Assembly (NCBI RefSeq): GCF_014518315.1
Contig: NZ_JACVEL010000005.1
Coordinates: forward strand, 183,198-247,197
From: Taishania pollutisoli
Lineage (GTDB): Bacteria > Bacteroidota > Bacteroidia > Flavobacteriales_D > Crocinitomicaceae
Length of the DNA: 64,000 bases
Direction of reading: 5' to 3'
This document shows, piece by piece, positions 44,339 to 53,131 of the stretch. The position numbers and the translations under genes are program-made. Within the stretch, counting starts at the first letter, position 1. Every line of letters starts with the position of its first letter. Below the pieces are notes generated by a model that worked only from the letters and a program-made list of their open reading frames with translations, was not told the DNA's origin and did no database searches.

Positions 44339-45361
44339 TTAAAATTCAGATGTGAACTGGCGCAGGAAGCGGACATCATTCTCCGAATACAAGCGCAGGT
44401 CGTTTACCTTATATTTCAATTGAGAAATCCGTTCAATTCCCATTCCGAAGGCAAAACCAGAATAAACAGTAGAATCGATTCCGGACGCTTCCAACACATT
44501 CGGGTCAACCATTCCGCACCCGAGGATTTCCAGCCAACCGGTATATTTACATACGTTACATCCTTTGGAATTACAAATGGTACAGGAAACATCTACTTCC
44601 GCACTTGGCTCTGTGAACGGGAAATAAGAAGGCCGCATCCGGATTACCGCATTTTCTCCAAACAATTCTTTGGCAAAATACAACAAAGTTTGTTTGAGGT
44701 CGGCAAAGGAGACATTTTTATCGATGTACAATCCTTCTACCTGGTGAAAGAAACAATGCGCCCGTGCTGAAATGGCTTCGTTGCGGTATACTCTTCCCGG
44801 AGAAATAGTCCGGATCGGAGGTGTTGAACTTTCCATTACACGCACCTGAACAGAACTGGTATGTGTACGCAATGCCATTTCCTGTTCGCCTTTTTCAACA
44901 AAAAACGTATCCTGCATATCTCTTGCCGGATGTTCAGGCGGGAAATTCAATGCGGAGAAATTGTGCCAGTCGTCTTCAATTTCAGGTCCTTCAGAAACCG
45001 TGTACCCGATTCGGGAAAAAATACCAATGATCTCGCTTCTTACCAATGAAAGCGGGTGCCGTGAACCAACAGGTTCTGCGTTTCCGGGACGGGAATAATC
45101 CAATTTTGAATGCACTGCAGACGCTGCAGACAATCGTTCTTTACATTCCTCATAAAACGCTTCTGCCTGTGTCCGGAATGTGTTAAGCAATTGCCCCACA
45201 TCCTTTTTTTGATCATTCGGCACATTTTTCAGTTCGCCAAACAGTTCTTTCACAACACCTTTCGATCCTAAATACTTAATCCGAAACGTTTCTAACTCCT
45301 GTAAAGTAGAAATGTTCCCGGACTGGATCTCTCTCCAAAGCGTATCTATTTTTTCCTTCAT
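44339..45361 (-). CDS. pheS: Phenylalanyl-tRNA synthetase alpha subunit
   Basis: 340 residues. N-terminal coiled coil (about 1-90) for tRNA binding, then the class II core: HPLSLVRSEI, motif 2 (RVYRNEAISARAHCFFHQVEG, seen here as YRNEAISARAHCFFHQVEG), and motif 3 in GFAFGMGIERI. The characteristic EIEDDWHNFSALNFPPEHPAR segment lies between. It forms a heterotetramer with PheT, whose gene is not adjacent here. It heads a small operon with ytxJ and a glutaminyl cyclase. Confidence 0.96.
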   Translation of the reverse strand: MKEKIDTLWREIQSGNISTLQELETFRIKYLGSKGVVKELFGELKNVPNDQKKDVGQLLNTFRTQAEAFYEECKERLSAASAVHSKLDYSRPGNAEPVGSRHPLSLVRSEIIGIFSRIGYTVSEGPEIEDDWHNFSALNFPPEHPARDMQDTFFVEKGEQEMALRTHTSSVQVRVMESSTPPIRTISPGRVYRNEAISARAHCFFHQVEGLYIDKNVSFADLKQTLLYFAKELFGENAVIRMRPSYFPFTEPSAEVDVSCTICNSKGCNVCKYTGWLEILGCGMVDPNVLEASGIDSTVYSGFAFGMGIERISQLKYKVNDLRLYSENDVRFLRQFTSEF

Positions 45362-45541
45362 TTGTTCAATTTAATCCAACCTTTGCTCAATGAAATGCAT
45401 TAAATATTCAGTTTAGTTATTAAAACCGTAACTTTTATATATAATTGCAGTTTTTATGTCTGAGGCTACTATAAAAACCGATTTTGGATACGAAGTTAAG
45501 AAATATCTGATCAATTTTTGTTGAAGTCACGGAAAATAGGT

Positions 45542-45549
45542 TAACTTTA
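45542..45549 (+). promoter_or_regulatory. Putative -7 box of the lipoprotein pair
   Basis: TAACTTTA matches TAnnTTTG at seven of eight positions, 19 bases upstream of the ATG at 45569. Confidence 0.35.
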
Positions 45550-45568
45550 TGCGCTTGATAAATATACG

Positions 45569-45949
45569 ATGAAAACAGTCAGAAGTAAATTTGCTCTTAT
45601 AACAATCTCATTAGCAGTTGTTTTTACTCAATCCTGTAAAGACAAGGATCCCAGTTTCGCAAAAATCTTTGTCCGTTCTTCCAGCAATGAGTTACTGACA
45701 GACGCACGTGTTGTCATTATTGCAGATGTGGAAGAAAATGAGTCAGACATGGAATATGTTGACACATTAAATACCAATAGTTCCGGTTTTGCAGAATTCA
45801 ATTTAAATGAATACTACGACCAGGTCGGGAAGAGTATAACGGTAGCGAAATTTGACATTATCTGTAGAAAATCAGGCCTTGAAGGTACAGGAACAATTCG
45901 TACGCGTGTTAATACAACAGCCGTGGAAACAATCCACATATCACAATAA
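45569..45949 (+). CDS. Small lipoprotein, carboxypeptidase-regulatory-like fold (paralogue 1)
   Basis: 126 residues with a lipobox (TQSC near residue 22-23) and a mature all-beta domain resembling a CarboxypepD_reg/Ig-like sandwich: VRSSSNELLTDARVVI, then TNSSGFAEFNLNEYY. Function unknown. It is followed 9 bases later by a paralogue with the same layout, so they are a tandem duplication. Confidence 0.7.
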   Translation: MKTVRSKFALITISLAVVFTQSCKDKDPSFAKIFVRSSSNELLTDARVVIIADVEENESDMEYVDTLNTNSSGFAEFNLNEYYDQVGKSITVAKFDIICRKSGLEGTGTIRTRVNTTAVETIHISQ

Positions 45950-45958
45950 TATTAAGTA

Positions 45959-46345
45959 ATGGAGATGATGAAAAATACACTAAAAAAAGCAGGTTTTTTC
46001 GGGTTGATGATCTTGTTTGTTTCCATCACATCGATGGGATGCCGGAAAAAGAAAGATACAATTGCGGCGATAACGGTAAAAAATTCTGCCGGAGCAGTTG
46101 TACCTGGAGCAAATGTCCGGTTATTCCCTGTTCCAACTCCTCCGGGCAACGGAACTTTATTGTGGGAATTTGAAACGACTACCAATGCGTCCGGAATTGC
46201 TACATTTAACTTCAACGAAGTTTACCAATTAGGTCAAGCTGGTGTCGTTGTGGCAAATATCGAAGCTGTTTACGCAGGAAATACAGGAACCGGAGTAATA
46301 AAAGTGGATCAGGAAACGACCTCTGTAGCAACGGTTTTCATTTAA
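45959..46345 (+). CDS. Small lipoprotein, carboxypeptidase-regulatory-like fold (paralogue 2)
   Basis: 128 residues. Lipobox SMGC near residue 28, then an all-beta domain: KNSAGAVVPGANVRLF, TNASGIATFNFNEVYQ and GTGVIKVDQETTSVATV, each aligning with the preceding gene. The start may be the first ATG (45959) or the ATG two codons later. A terminator follows, so the pair forms a two-gene unit. Function unknown. Confidence 0.7.
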   Translation: MEMMKNTLKKAGFFGLMILFVSITSMGCRKKKDTIAAITVKNSAGAVVPGANVRLFPVPTPPGNGTLLWEFETTTNASGIATFNFNEVYQLGQAGVVVANIEAVYAGNTGTGVIKVDQETTSVATVFI

Positions 46346-46366
46346 TTTAAGATTTTTTAAGTCCGG

Positions 46367-46401
46367 ATGCCATGTTCAAAATTGAATATGGCATTTTTTT
46401 T
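46367..46401 (+). terminator. Intrinsic terminator of the lipoprotein pair
   Basis: ATGCCATGTTCAA pairs with TTGAATATGGCAT (one G-U) around a 2-base gap, followed by eight Ts. Confidence 0.88.
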
Positions 46402-46435
46402 GCGATCAAAAATGACAGTATAAAAATTATTCAAT

Positions 46436-47014
46436 ATGAAAAAAATCGTAGCAAGTTTGTTTTTAGGTTTGATGTTGGGAAGTGGATTGAATGCACAAAC
46501 TGTTAATCAGGGAGATCAGATTATTAATCTCGGATTCGGTTTTGATCCGTATTATTCATTTTCATCTGCAGGCGGTGTCAGAAAAGGTGCTGTCGGACCG
46601 ATTGTATTGGGATATGAATACATTGTAACCGAGAAATTAGGAATCGGACGGATCAGCGCCGGAGGTATTCTCGGACAATCGTTTTACAATGAAAAATACA
46701 CCATCGGGTGGACAGACTACCACAATAAGAATTCACGAACAGCAATCATTGCGCGAGCTGCCTATCATTTTGATTTACCGGTGAAAGGACTGGATTTATA
46801 CGCCGGAGTCGGAGGTGGAGTATACATTAACCACCATGTAGATCGCACGGTTTCTCCAAACGGGGTTGAAACAAAATCAACGAGTTCACGCGCCACCGGA
46901 GGGCATTACGTCTTTGGAGGCGTGCGTTACTTCTTCACTGATGCCTTTGGTATGTACGTGGAAGCAGGACACGGGTTTAATGCTATCAACGGCGGTTTTG
47001 CATTTAAGTTTTAA
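46436..47014 (+). CDS. Outer-membrane beta-barrel protein
   Basis: 192 residues. A signal peptide ends LNA before Q (about residue 20). The mature chain has about eight amphipathic strands rich in Gly and aromatics and ends in a C-terminal Phe (GGFAFKF), the hallmark of barrel assembly substrates. It resembles small OmpA/OmpX-like or Bacteroidota "porin family" barrels; no enzymatic motif is seen. It is separated from the lipoproteins by a terminator and is followed by its own. Confidence 0.75.
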   Translation: MKKIVASLFLGLMLGSGLNAQTVNQGDQIINLGFGFDPYYSFSSAGGVRKGAVGPIVLGYEYIVTEKLGIGRISAGGILGQSFYNEKYTIGWTDYHNKNSRTAIIARAAYHFDLPVKGLDLYAGVGGGVYINHHVDRTVSPNGVETKSTSSRATGGHYVFGGVRYFFTDAFGMYVEAGHGFNAINGGFAFKF

Positions 47015-47036
47015 CACCTGTCAATTACATTTATAA

Positions 47037-47071
47037 AAAAAGTCCGGAAACAAGTATGTTCCGGACTTTTT
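47037..47071. terminator. Bidirectional intrinsic terminator
   Basis: AAAAAGTCCGGAA pairs perfectly with TTCCGGACTTTTT around a 9-base loop. It separates the convergent barrel gene and glutamine synthetase gene. Confidence 0.92.
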
Positions 47072-47086
47072 ATTTATGTCGTCGAA

Positions 47087-49273
47087 TTATTTCGTAAACA
47101 ACATTTCTCTGAATTTAGGCAGTGGCCACAACTCATCCTCTACCAACCATTCTAATTTATCTGCATGGTAGCGAATTTGTTCAAAGTACACTTTTACCGT
47201 TTCACAGTATGCAAATGCTTTTTTGTGATAATCTTCAATTTTATTTGCAACTTTTCTGGCCTCCAGCATATCGTAATTTAACGAAATCAACTGGTTCAGG
47301 TGCAACGCAATCTTGTCAATAATCTTAATTTGAGCAGCAGCAGCTACAGCACCGGCCTGGTCTCCTAACAGTGCTTTTAACTCCCGCACGTTTTGAAGCA
47401 ATTTATTCTGGTATTCAACCGTTGCAGGAAGGATGTGATTTTGTGACAATTCATTCATAATGCGTGACTCGATCTGCACTTTCATCACATAGTTTTCAAA
47501 TTCAATTTCCTGACGGGCCAACAACTCACGCTTTGTAAGCACATCCATCTCTTCAAACAAGTCAACCACTGATTTTGCACTCCAAACCTGCAAAGCGCTT
47601 GGTGTATCTTTGTGGTTAGACAACCCTCTTTTCGCTGCCTCTTTTACCCATTCTTCACCGTAGCCATTTCCTTCAAAACGGATCTTTTTAGATTCTTTGA
47701 TCAGTTTTTGCAATTCTTTCAAAATCGCCTCATCTTTTCCATCTCCTTTATCAATCCGTGTGTCGACAGCAATTTTAAATTCTTTCAGTTGTTTCGCCAC
47801 AATTGTATTCAATACAAACATTGCCTGCGCACAGTTCGCCGAAGAACCAACTGCCCGGAATTCGAATTTATTCCCGGTAAATGCAAACGGAGATGTTCTG
47901 TTTCGATCTGTATTATCCAACAGAATTTGCGGAATCTTACCAATATTCAATTTCAACTCGGTTTTCGCTTCAGGAGTCATTTTCCCCGCCTTGATATTTT
48001 TCTCCAGTTCATCCAGCAAGTTACTCAGGTATGTTCCGATAAAGGCAGAAATAATTGCCGGTGGCGCTTCATTTGCCCCCAGGCGATAGTCATTTGTAGC
48101 AGAGGCAATACTTGCTCTGAGCAAGTCCGCATTGTCATGGATCGCTTTAATTGTATTGACAAAGAATGTCAGAAATTGCAGGTTCGACTTAGGGTTCTTC
48201 CCCGGAGCCAGTAAGTTTACCCCTGTATTTGTACTCAAAGACCAGTTGTTGTGCTTCCCGGAACCATTCAATCCAGCAAATGGTTTCTCATGCAACAACA
48301 CTCTGAAATTGTGCTTGCGGGCAACTTTTTCCATCAGGTCCATCAACAATTGGTTGTGGTCATTTGCCAGGTTACACTCTTCAAAGATCGGCGCACATTC
48401 AAATTGATTCGGTGCTACTTCGTTGTGACGCGTTGTAACAGGAATCCCTAATTTAACCGCTTCCGTCTCAAACTCCCGCATAAAAGCTGTTGCACGTGCA
48501 GGAATTGACCCGAAATAATGGTCATCCAACTGTTGCCCTTTCGCTGAAGTTTGTCCAAACAGCGCACGACCGGTCATCATCAAGTCCGGACGAGCATTGT
48601 AATGCGCCTGATCGATCAGGAAATATTCTTGTTCCCATCCAAGGGTTGCATTCACTTTTGTTACATTTTTATCAAAATACTGGCACACGTCGATCGCTGC
48701 TTTGTCGATGGCGTTTAATGCTTTCAGCAAAGGCATTTTATAATCCAGCGACTCACCAGTATAGGAAAGAAAAACACATGGTATACACAATGTTTTCCCG
48801 ATCACAAAAGCAGGAGATGAAGGATCCCATGCTGTGTATCCACGCGCTTCAAAGGTATTTCTGATACCTCCGTTGGGAAACGAAGAAGCGTCCGGCTCTT
48901 GTTGCACCAGTAAATCTCCGTCAAAACGCTCAATTGCTTTTCCAACACCCACAGGCTTAAAAAACGCATCGTGTTTTTCCGCTGTCGTTCCTGTTAAAGG
49001 TTGAAACCAGTGCGTATAATGTGTCGCACCTTTTGTCAGCGCCCAATCTTTCATCGCAGAAGCAACCTGATCTGCTACTTTCCGATCCAGCCTGGCACCC
49101 GTTTCGATTGTTTCCAACACCAACTTGTATGCCTCGCTTGGTAAATATTCCCGCATTGCTTCCGCATGAAATACATTTTGCCCGAAAAGTTCAGAAACTT
49201 TTCCTTCATACGTAATGGACCGTGGTTCTCTTTGTGATACCTCCAGGTTTGCCTGTAATCGTTTTGTCGCCAT
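47087..49273 (-). CDS. Glutamine synthetase type III
   Basis: Makes glutamine from glutamate, ammonia and ATP. 728 residues, the length of GlnN/GSIII enzymes. An N-terminal GSIII domain (SELFGQNVFHAEAMREYLP) is followed by the catalytic core with GWEQEYFLID (metal-binding Glu), RHNEVAPNQFE, KPFAGLNGSGKHNNWS and the DRNRTSPFAFTGNKFEFR arginine/glutamate segment. A long helical C-terminal region follows. The gene is alone on the minus strand, with a perfect promoter box 20 bases upstream of the start. Confidence 0.96.
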   Translation of the reverse strand: MATKRLQANLEVSQREPRSITYEGKVSELFGQNVFHAEAMREYLPSEAYKLVLETIETGARLDRKVADQVASAMKDWALTKGATHYTHWFQPLTGTTAEKHDAFFKPVGVGKAIERFDGDLLVQQEPDASSFPNGGIRNTFEARGYTAWDPSSPAFVIGKTLCIPCVFLSYTGESLDYKMPLLKALNAIDKAAIDVCQYFDKNVTKVNATLGWEQEYFLIDQAHYNARPDLMMTGRALFGQTSAKGQQLDDHYFGSIPARATAFMREFETEAVKLGIPVTTRHNEVAPNQFECAPIFEECNLANDHNQLLMDLMEKVARKHNFRVLLHEKPFAGLNGSGKHNNWSLSTNTGVNLLAPGKNPKSNLQFLTFFVNTIKAIHDNADLLRASIASATNDYRLGANEAPPAIISAFIGTYLSNLLDELEKNIKAGKMTPEAKTELKLNIGKIPQILLDNTDRNRTSPFAFTGNKFEFRAVGSSANCAQAMFVLNTIVAKQLKEFKIAVDTRIDKGDGKDEAILKELQKLIKESKKIRFEGNGYGEEWVKEAAKRGLSNHKDTPSALQVWSAKSVVDLFEEMDVLTKRELLARQEIEFENYVMKVQIESRIMNELSQNHILPATVEYQNKLLQNVRELKALLGDQAGAVAAAAQIKIIDKIALHLNQLISLNYDMLEARKVANKIEDYHKKAFAYCETVKVYFEQIRYHADKLEWLVEDELWPLPKFREMLFTK

Positions 49274-49293
49274 ATAGATTCTTTATTTGGGAA

Positions 49294-49301
49294 CAAAAAT
49301 A
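49294..49301 (-). promoter_or_regulatory. Putative -7 box of glutamine synthetase gene
   Basis: The minus strand reads TATTTTTG, a perfect TAnnTTTG, 20 bases before the ATG. Confidence 0.45.
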
Positions 49302-49389
49302 CAGCAAAGAAATGTATCACTCATTAAAAAATGAATAATTTTTAAACACACCCCTTTATTTTAATTCAAAAAACCTGAAAAATCATAAG

Positions 49390-49426
49390 AAAAACAAATC
49401 AACCCCTAAAAAAATAGGGGTTGATT
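49390..49426 (-). terminator. Intrinsic terminator of the amidase gene
   Basis: AATCAACCCCTA pairs perfectly with TAGGGGTTGATT (49397-49426) around six bases, with a T-rich run following on the minus strand. Confidence 0.88.
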
Positions 49427-49432
49427 AAAAAA

Positions 49433-52372
49433 TTAATGTTTTATAACTTTTTTCACCGTTTTATGGTTATTATGGACAATGATCAGTTGATAAACTCCTG
49501 AAGCCATACCATCCAATCGGATAATATGCTCCACTTCATTGGCAACACCATTGTACAATTGTTTACCATTCAGATCAATCAACCAAATATCAGCTGTTCC
49601 CGGAAGGTAATTAATTGTCAACTGATCGGTAAACGGGTTCGGAAATACAACAACCTGATCCAATTGGTTTTCTTCCAGCACCAACTCATTGGCACTGTAT
49701 GTTTGTCCGTTCGAACTGATTTGCGCCACCAATTCAGCTCCGTTGACCGCTCTCACCGAAACATAATACACCTGTCCGACCTGACCATCCATAAACGCCC
49801 CTGTAAATACCGTGTCCAACCCGGAAGATGTCCAGTTGATCACATCGTCACTGTTCGGATTCGTCCCGACAGCATACAAGTATTCTGTTATCCCGGAATT
49901 CGGGTCCGAAAAGCTCCAGTTTCCACTGATTGTATGTCCCTGGAAATAATTCAAATCACTTCCTGCCCCGTCATTTACAACATATGAAACCGGTGTTGTG
50001 ATGTCAATTAAAAAATCAACCGTATCCATCAATGACCAGTTATTTACATCTTTAGACTGTGCAAAAATGCGACCGGCAGGCTGTGACCCTACACTTTCAT
50101 ACCGCATGTATCCTCCTGATCCGATCGTCATATGAACCATGTTTCCTCTGCTCTGGTACACACGCAAATCATCAAATTCCACATGTGTATTGGCCGTACG
50201 AATAGAAATACTATTTCCTGACTGCAACGGATTGGGATCCTGCCAGGAACTCACCAGCACATTATCAACATACACCCGAATCCAACCGGTAGCCGGAGAA
50301 TGCGTCACCCTTATTTTATAATCTATATTGTTATTGATGGTGAGTGCATCGTCCGTACGCAATGTAAATACGTTATTGGTGACAGTATAAATCTGTACTT
50401 TATCTCCTCCTTCCCGCAGAAAAACAAAATAGGATTCTCCTCTGTTGGACAACGTCGGATCACTGCACATAAAATGTAATCCAGCACGCTGATTGGAGCC
50501 AGTACCTTTGAACCGTTGCGTCCATGTATACATATAATCAGTGGCATTTGACTGCGGCAGGTTAAAATACGCATTGGTATTATCCAGTGTCGTGTTTGCA
50601 TTGTTTACTCTTCCGTTCACAATCGTAAAAGTCCCCGTTTGCTGCGTCCAGTTACTCAATGTATTAAAATCTTCGAGCACAAATCCTTTTGAAGCCTGCG
50701 CCTGCCAGGAAGAGGAAGCATTCGGCCGGTCCGCCACCAGGTAGTATCGCTCTGTGATCGTCGATTGTGTACTCAGGTCATTGATGTACACGTCAAAATC
50801 CGAGGTTTTCCATGTCGATCCGCTCAAAATGGTTGTAACAGGCAATACCTGTGAATTATTAACCGACGAATAATTAATGGTCCACCCTGCGGCAACAGTT
50901 GCACAATCAGAACGGAATTCAATCAGTAGACTACCTCCTGTGGAAGTAATAATCCCGGGAGATGTTGTACCGGTATATTTTCCAATCAACGGCGCGTCAG
51001 TTGTTGCTCCGTCATAAATAAACATAAAATCCCAATTGGTCTCCAGGTTGAATTGTGTAAACTGAGCTGTAACGGACGCTGCATTTGCAGGTTGAATCAA
51101 CCACAACAAGCGTTCATCATTGCTGTAATTTCCACTTGCACCACCGGAATCATACAGTGTTCCGTTTGCCGCAGTAATTGTTGTAACCGCCGGATTCGCA
51201 TTGATCAACTTATAATACTTTTCCCAGTTCCAGTAAATTCCGGGATCGGTATGACTTTGGTTCGGATAATGCTGATGCCCTTTGATTTTCGTACACCCTC
51301 CCAAGGTATTCAATCCCGATGTAGCTGCTCCGAAAAATGTTCGCAAACGGGGAATTCCATATCCGCTGTTTGTAATATCACGTGACAAATCTGCCGAACT
51401 TTGGTACATTGCCTGTGTATACCAGGACGCATCATTCACCCATCCTTCATGTTCATAACCGATGGTATACGGATTTTCCGAGCCGACGTGCCATGCTTTA
51501 TTTGCCTCCAGCACCATTTGTGTCACCTGTCCGTCAGATGAACGAATCACATAGTGGAAGGAAACATTTGAAGCACAGTTCTGCGACCAGGAAATAGCCC
51601 CTGCGTACGATCCCTGAATGGTGTGGATGGTGATTGCAGAAACAGCCACTCCACTCCTCGAACTATAGTTACAACTTGGTGCAGGATTCCAGATTGCAGG
51701 CCCGTATTCAGTAGATTTTAGTGTGGAAAGCGCGTATTGGTCTCCTGCTTCGTTTTTAATCGATTGTTCGGATAAAATCACTTTTGCAGCTGTAAGTACT
51801 TTCAGGTTTTCAACTCCGAAGATTGGTTTCAGGTCATACTGCTTTACCGGGAACTGGTGTAAAGCTGCAAATTCAGGATCTCTCATATACCGCATAATTT
51901 GGTAAATCTGTGCGTCAATAGCATACTTATTTACACTTCCGGAATCGGGAATTTCACTCAAATCGTTCAGAGTCAGGTACAGTGACTGAGCTTCTGAAAG
52001 CGACTCTCCTGTATAGTTTGTATAAATGGTATTAAACGCATTGGCATACGCCAAAACCTGGTTTTCCGGACTCATCAATTGCTGATCGACAGAAATACCT
52101 GACAACTGTTCTACTAAACGGGCATTTTCCCGGAAGTAATTGCGTCCATCCGAAAACAGACCCATCACTCCCAACGCCCGGGGCATCCCACTACAGGATT
52201 CCATTTCCTGAGCGGAGATATTTCTCATGTGCGTGTTGGACCAAGCAACAGCTTCAAGCACTCCTTTCGGAATAGACGGATATTGATTATATGCGCTGTT
52301 AAAAACAGATGAATATTGCGCAAAAACAAATGAATTCATGGCAATCAGTGCCGTAAGTAATAGAAATTTCAT
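49433..52372 (-). CDS. T9SS-secreted N-acetylmuramoyl-L-alanine amidase with lysozyme-like N-terminus
   Basis: 979 residues. A signal peptide ends VFA before Q19. Residues about 20-125 resemble a lytic-transglycosylase/lysozyme-like region (IPKGVLEAVAWSNTHMR, RALGVMGLFSDG). Residues about 240-395 are an Amidase_2 (type 2) domain with zinc ligand candidates His250 (AITIHTIQG) and His366/Asp376 (GHQHYPNQSHTDPG) and a catalytic Glu in YEHEG. A CUB-like domain (about 398-502), a golvesin/jelly-roll and LamG-like region (510-790) and an Ig-like region follow, ending in a type A sorting domain (VVFPNPFTDQL to VKKVIKH). Probably secreted to cut foreign cell walls; a role in self-remodelling is also possible. 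Confidence 0.88.
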   Translation of the reverse strand: MKFLLLTALIAMNSFVFAQYSSVFNSAYNQYPSIPKGVLEAVAWSNTHMRNISAQEMESCSGMPRALGVMGLFSDGRNYFRENARLVEQLSGISVDQQLMSPENQVLAYANAFNTIYTNYTGESLSEAQSLYLTLNDLSEIPDSGSVNKYAIDAQIYQIMRYMRDPEFAALHQFPVKQYDLKPIFGVENLKVLTAAKVILSEQSIKNEAGDQYALSTLKSTEYGPAIWNPAPSCNYSSRSGVAVSAITIHTIQGSYAGAISWSQNCASNVSFHYVIRSSDGQVTQMVLEANKAWHVGSENPYTIGYEHEGWVNDASWYTQAMYQSSADLSRDITNSGYGIPRLRTFFGAATSGLNTLGGCTKIKGHQHYPNQSHTDPGIYWNWEKYYKLINANPAVTTITAANGTLYDSGGASGNYSNDERLLWLIQPANAASVTAQFTQFNLETNWDFMFIYDGATTDAPLIGKYTGTTSPGIITSTGGSLLIEFRSDCATVAAGWTINYSSVNNSQVLPVTTILSGSTWKTSDFDVYINDLSTQSTITERYYLVADRPNASSSWQAQASKGFVLEDFNTLSNWTQQTGTFTIVNGRVNNANTTLDNTNAYFNLPQSNATDYMYTWTQRFKGTGSNQRAGLHFMCSDPTLSNRGESYFVFLREGGDKVQIYTVTNNVFTLRTDDALTINNNIDYKIRVTHSPATGWIRVYVDNVLVSSWQDPNPLQSGNSISIRTANTHVEFDDLRVYQSRGNMVHMTIGSGGYMRYESVGSQPAGRIFAQSKDVNNWSLMDTVDFLIDITTPVSYVVNDGAGSDLNYFQGHTISGNWSFSDPNSGITEYLYAVGTNPNSDDVINWTSSGLDTVFTGAFMDGQVGQVYYVSVRAVNGAELVAQISSNGQTYSANELVLEENQLDQVVVFPNPFTDQLTINYLPGTADIWLIDLNGKQLYNGVANEVEHIIRLDGMASGVYQLIIVHNNHKTVKKVIKH

Positions 52373-52394
52373 AGTATTTTTAGTTTAAGTTGTG

Positions 52395-52419
52395 CACATA
52401 AAAATAATCTATTTATGTG
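52395..52419. promoter_or_regulatory. Inverted repeat in the amidase/Rrf2 divergent region
   Basis: CACATAAA and TTTATGTG are exact reverse complements separated by 9 bases, 23 bases upstream of the amidase start on the minus strand. It may be an operator or a chance AT-rich palindrome. Confidence 0.35.
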
Positions 52420-52497
52420 ATAAATTCTTTTTTTGCAGCAAAAAACGTTTAAAAAATACATTTTTCACCCTTCCGGTACGATTCCAAAAGTATTTTG

Positions 52498-52505
52498 TAG
52501 CTTTG
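52498..52505 (+). promoter_or_regulatory. Putative -7 box of the Rrf2 gene
   Basis: TAGCTTTG is a perfect TAnnTTTG, 27 bases upstream of ATG 52533. It supports that start over more upstream in-frame ATGs. Confidence 0.5.
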
Positions 52506-52532
52506 GATCAGTATCACATGTGTTTTCATTTT

Positions 52533-52982
52533 ATGATTCCAAAAAAATCCAAATATGCAATCCAGGCACTCAAATGCCTTGCAAAGGTCTATCCTGATCA
52601 GGGGAAATTATCCATTGCACACATTGCAACAGAAGAAAACATTTCACGAAAATTCCTGGAAGCAATTCTGTTACAGTTACGACACAATGGTATTGTCGGC
52701 AGTAAAATGGGTCCCAATGGCGGCTATTACCTGTTGCAATCACCGGACGAAATCGTACTGAGTAATATTATACGCTCCACAGGCGGTCCTATCGCTTTGC
52801 TTCCGTGTGTCAGTCTCAATTTTTACGAACCTTGCGAAGATTGCCCACATGAAGAATTGTGCGGTCTCCACGATGTATTGTTAGAAGTGAGAGAAGCTTC
52901 TGTTCACATTTTGTCGAAGACGAGTTTATCTGATTTAATTGCACGGGAAAAAAAGCTGGCTAAAAAAATCAAAAAACAATAG
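52533..52982 (+). CDS. Rrf2 family transcriptional regulator with Fe-S-type cysteines
   Basis: 149 residues. An N-terminal winged helix-turn-helix (KSKYAIQALKCLAKV, ISRKFLEAILLQLR, then the wing GSKMGPNGGYYL) is followed by a dimer helix and a cysteine-rich loop with Cys92, Cys101, Cys104 and Cys110 (CEDCPHEELC), of the kind that binds an iron-sulfur cluster in IscR/NsrR-type members. The start was chosen at MIPKKSKYA because family homology begins there and a promoter box lies just before it. It sits directly upstream of the sulfate assimilation genes, so it is a good candidate for their regulator (compare CymR). Confidence 0.9.
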   Translation: MIPKKSKYAIQALKCLAKVYPDQGKLSIAHIATEENISRKFLEAILLQLRHNGIVGSKMGPNGGYYLLQSPDEIVLSNIIRSTGGPIALLPCVSLNFYEPCEDCPHEELCGLHDVLLEVREASVHILSKTSLSDLIAREKKLAKKIKKQ

Positions 52983-53006
52983 CAATCAGCTTTTTATTTA
53001 AATCAA

Positions 53007-53029
53007 TATCCTATTATTCCGATAGGATA
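53007..53029 (+). promoter_or_regulatory. Palindrome upstream of the sulfate assimilation genes
   Basis: TATCCTAT and ATAGGATA are exact reverse complements separated by 7 bases (TATTCCG), between the Rrf2 gene and the transporter gene. It is a candidate binding site for the Rrf2 regulator; there is no T-run, so a terminator is unlikely. Confidence 0.5.
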
Positions 53030-53131
53030 AATATAAAATAATTAATCATTTCCTTGCAGAATCCATTTCTGGTTTTTTCCTTTGCAACAATTAAAACCAT
53101 CAACCAACGACTTCTGATAAAAAAACAACGA

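Noticed and set aside
47612..48214. 200-codon plus-strand frame opposite glutamine synthetase
   Set aside because: Low-complexity Phe/Arg/Cys translation typical of the reverse of a conserved gene.
52392..52532. Extended N-terminus of the Rrf2 regulator
   Set aside because: The extra 47 codons are Phe/Lys-rich without homology, and a perfect promoter box lies inside them.
53007..53029. Palindrome considered as a terminator of the Rrf2 gene
   Set aside because: There is no T-run on either side and the arms are AT-rich and weak, so an operator is more plausible.
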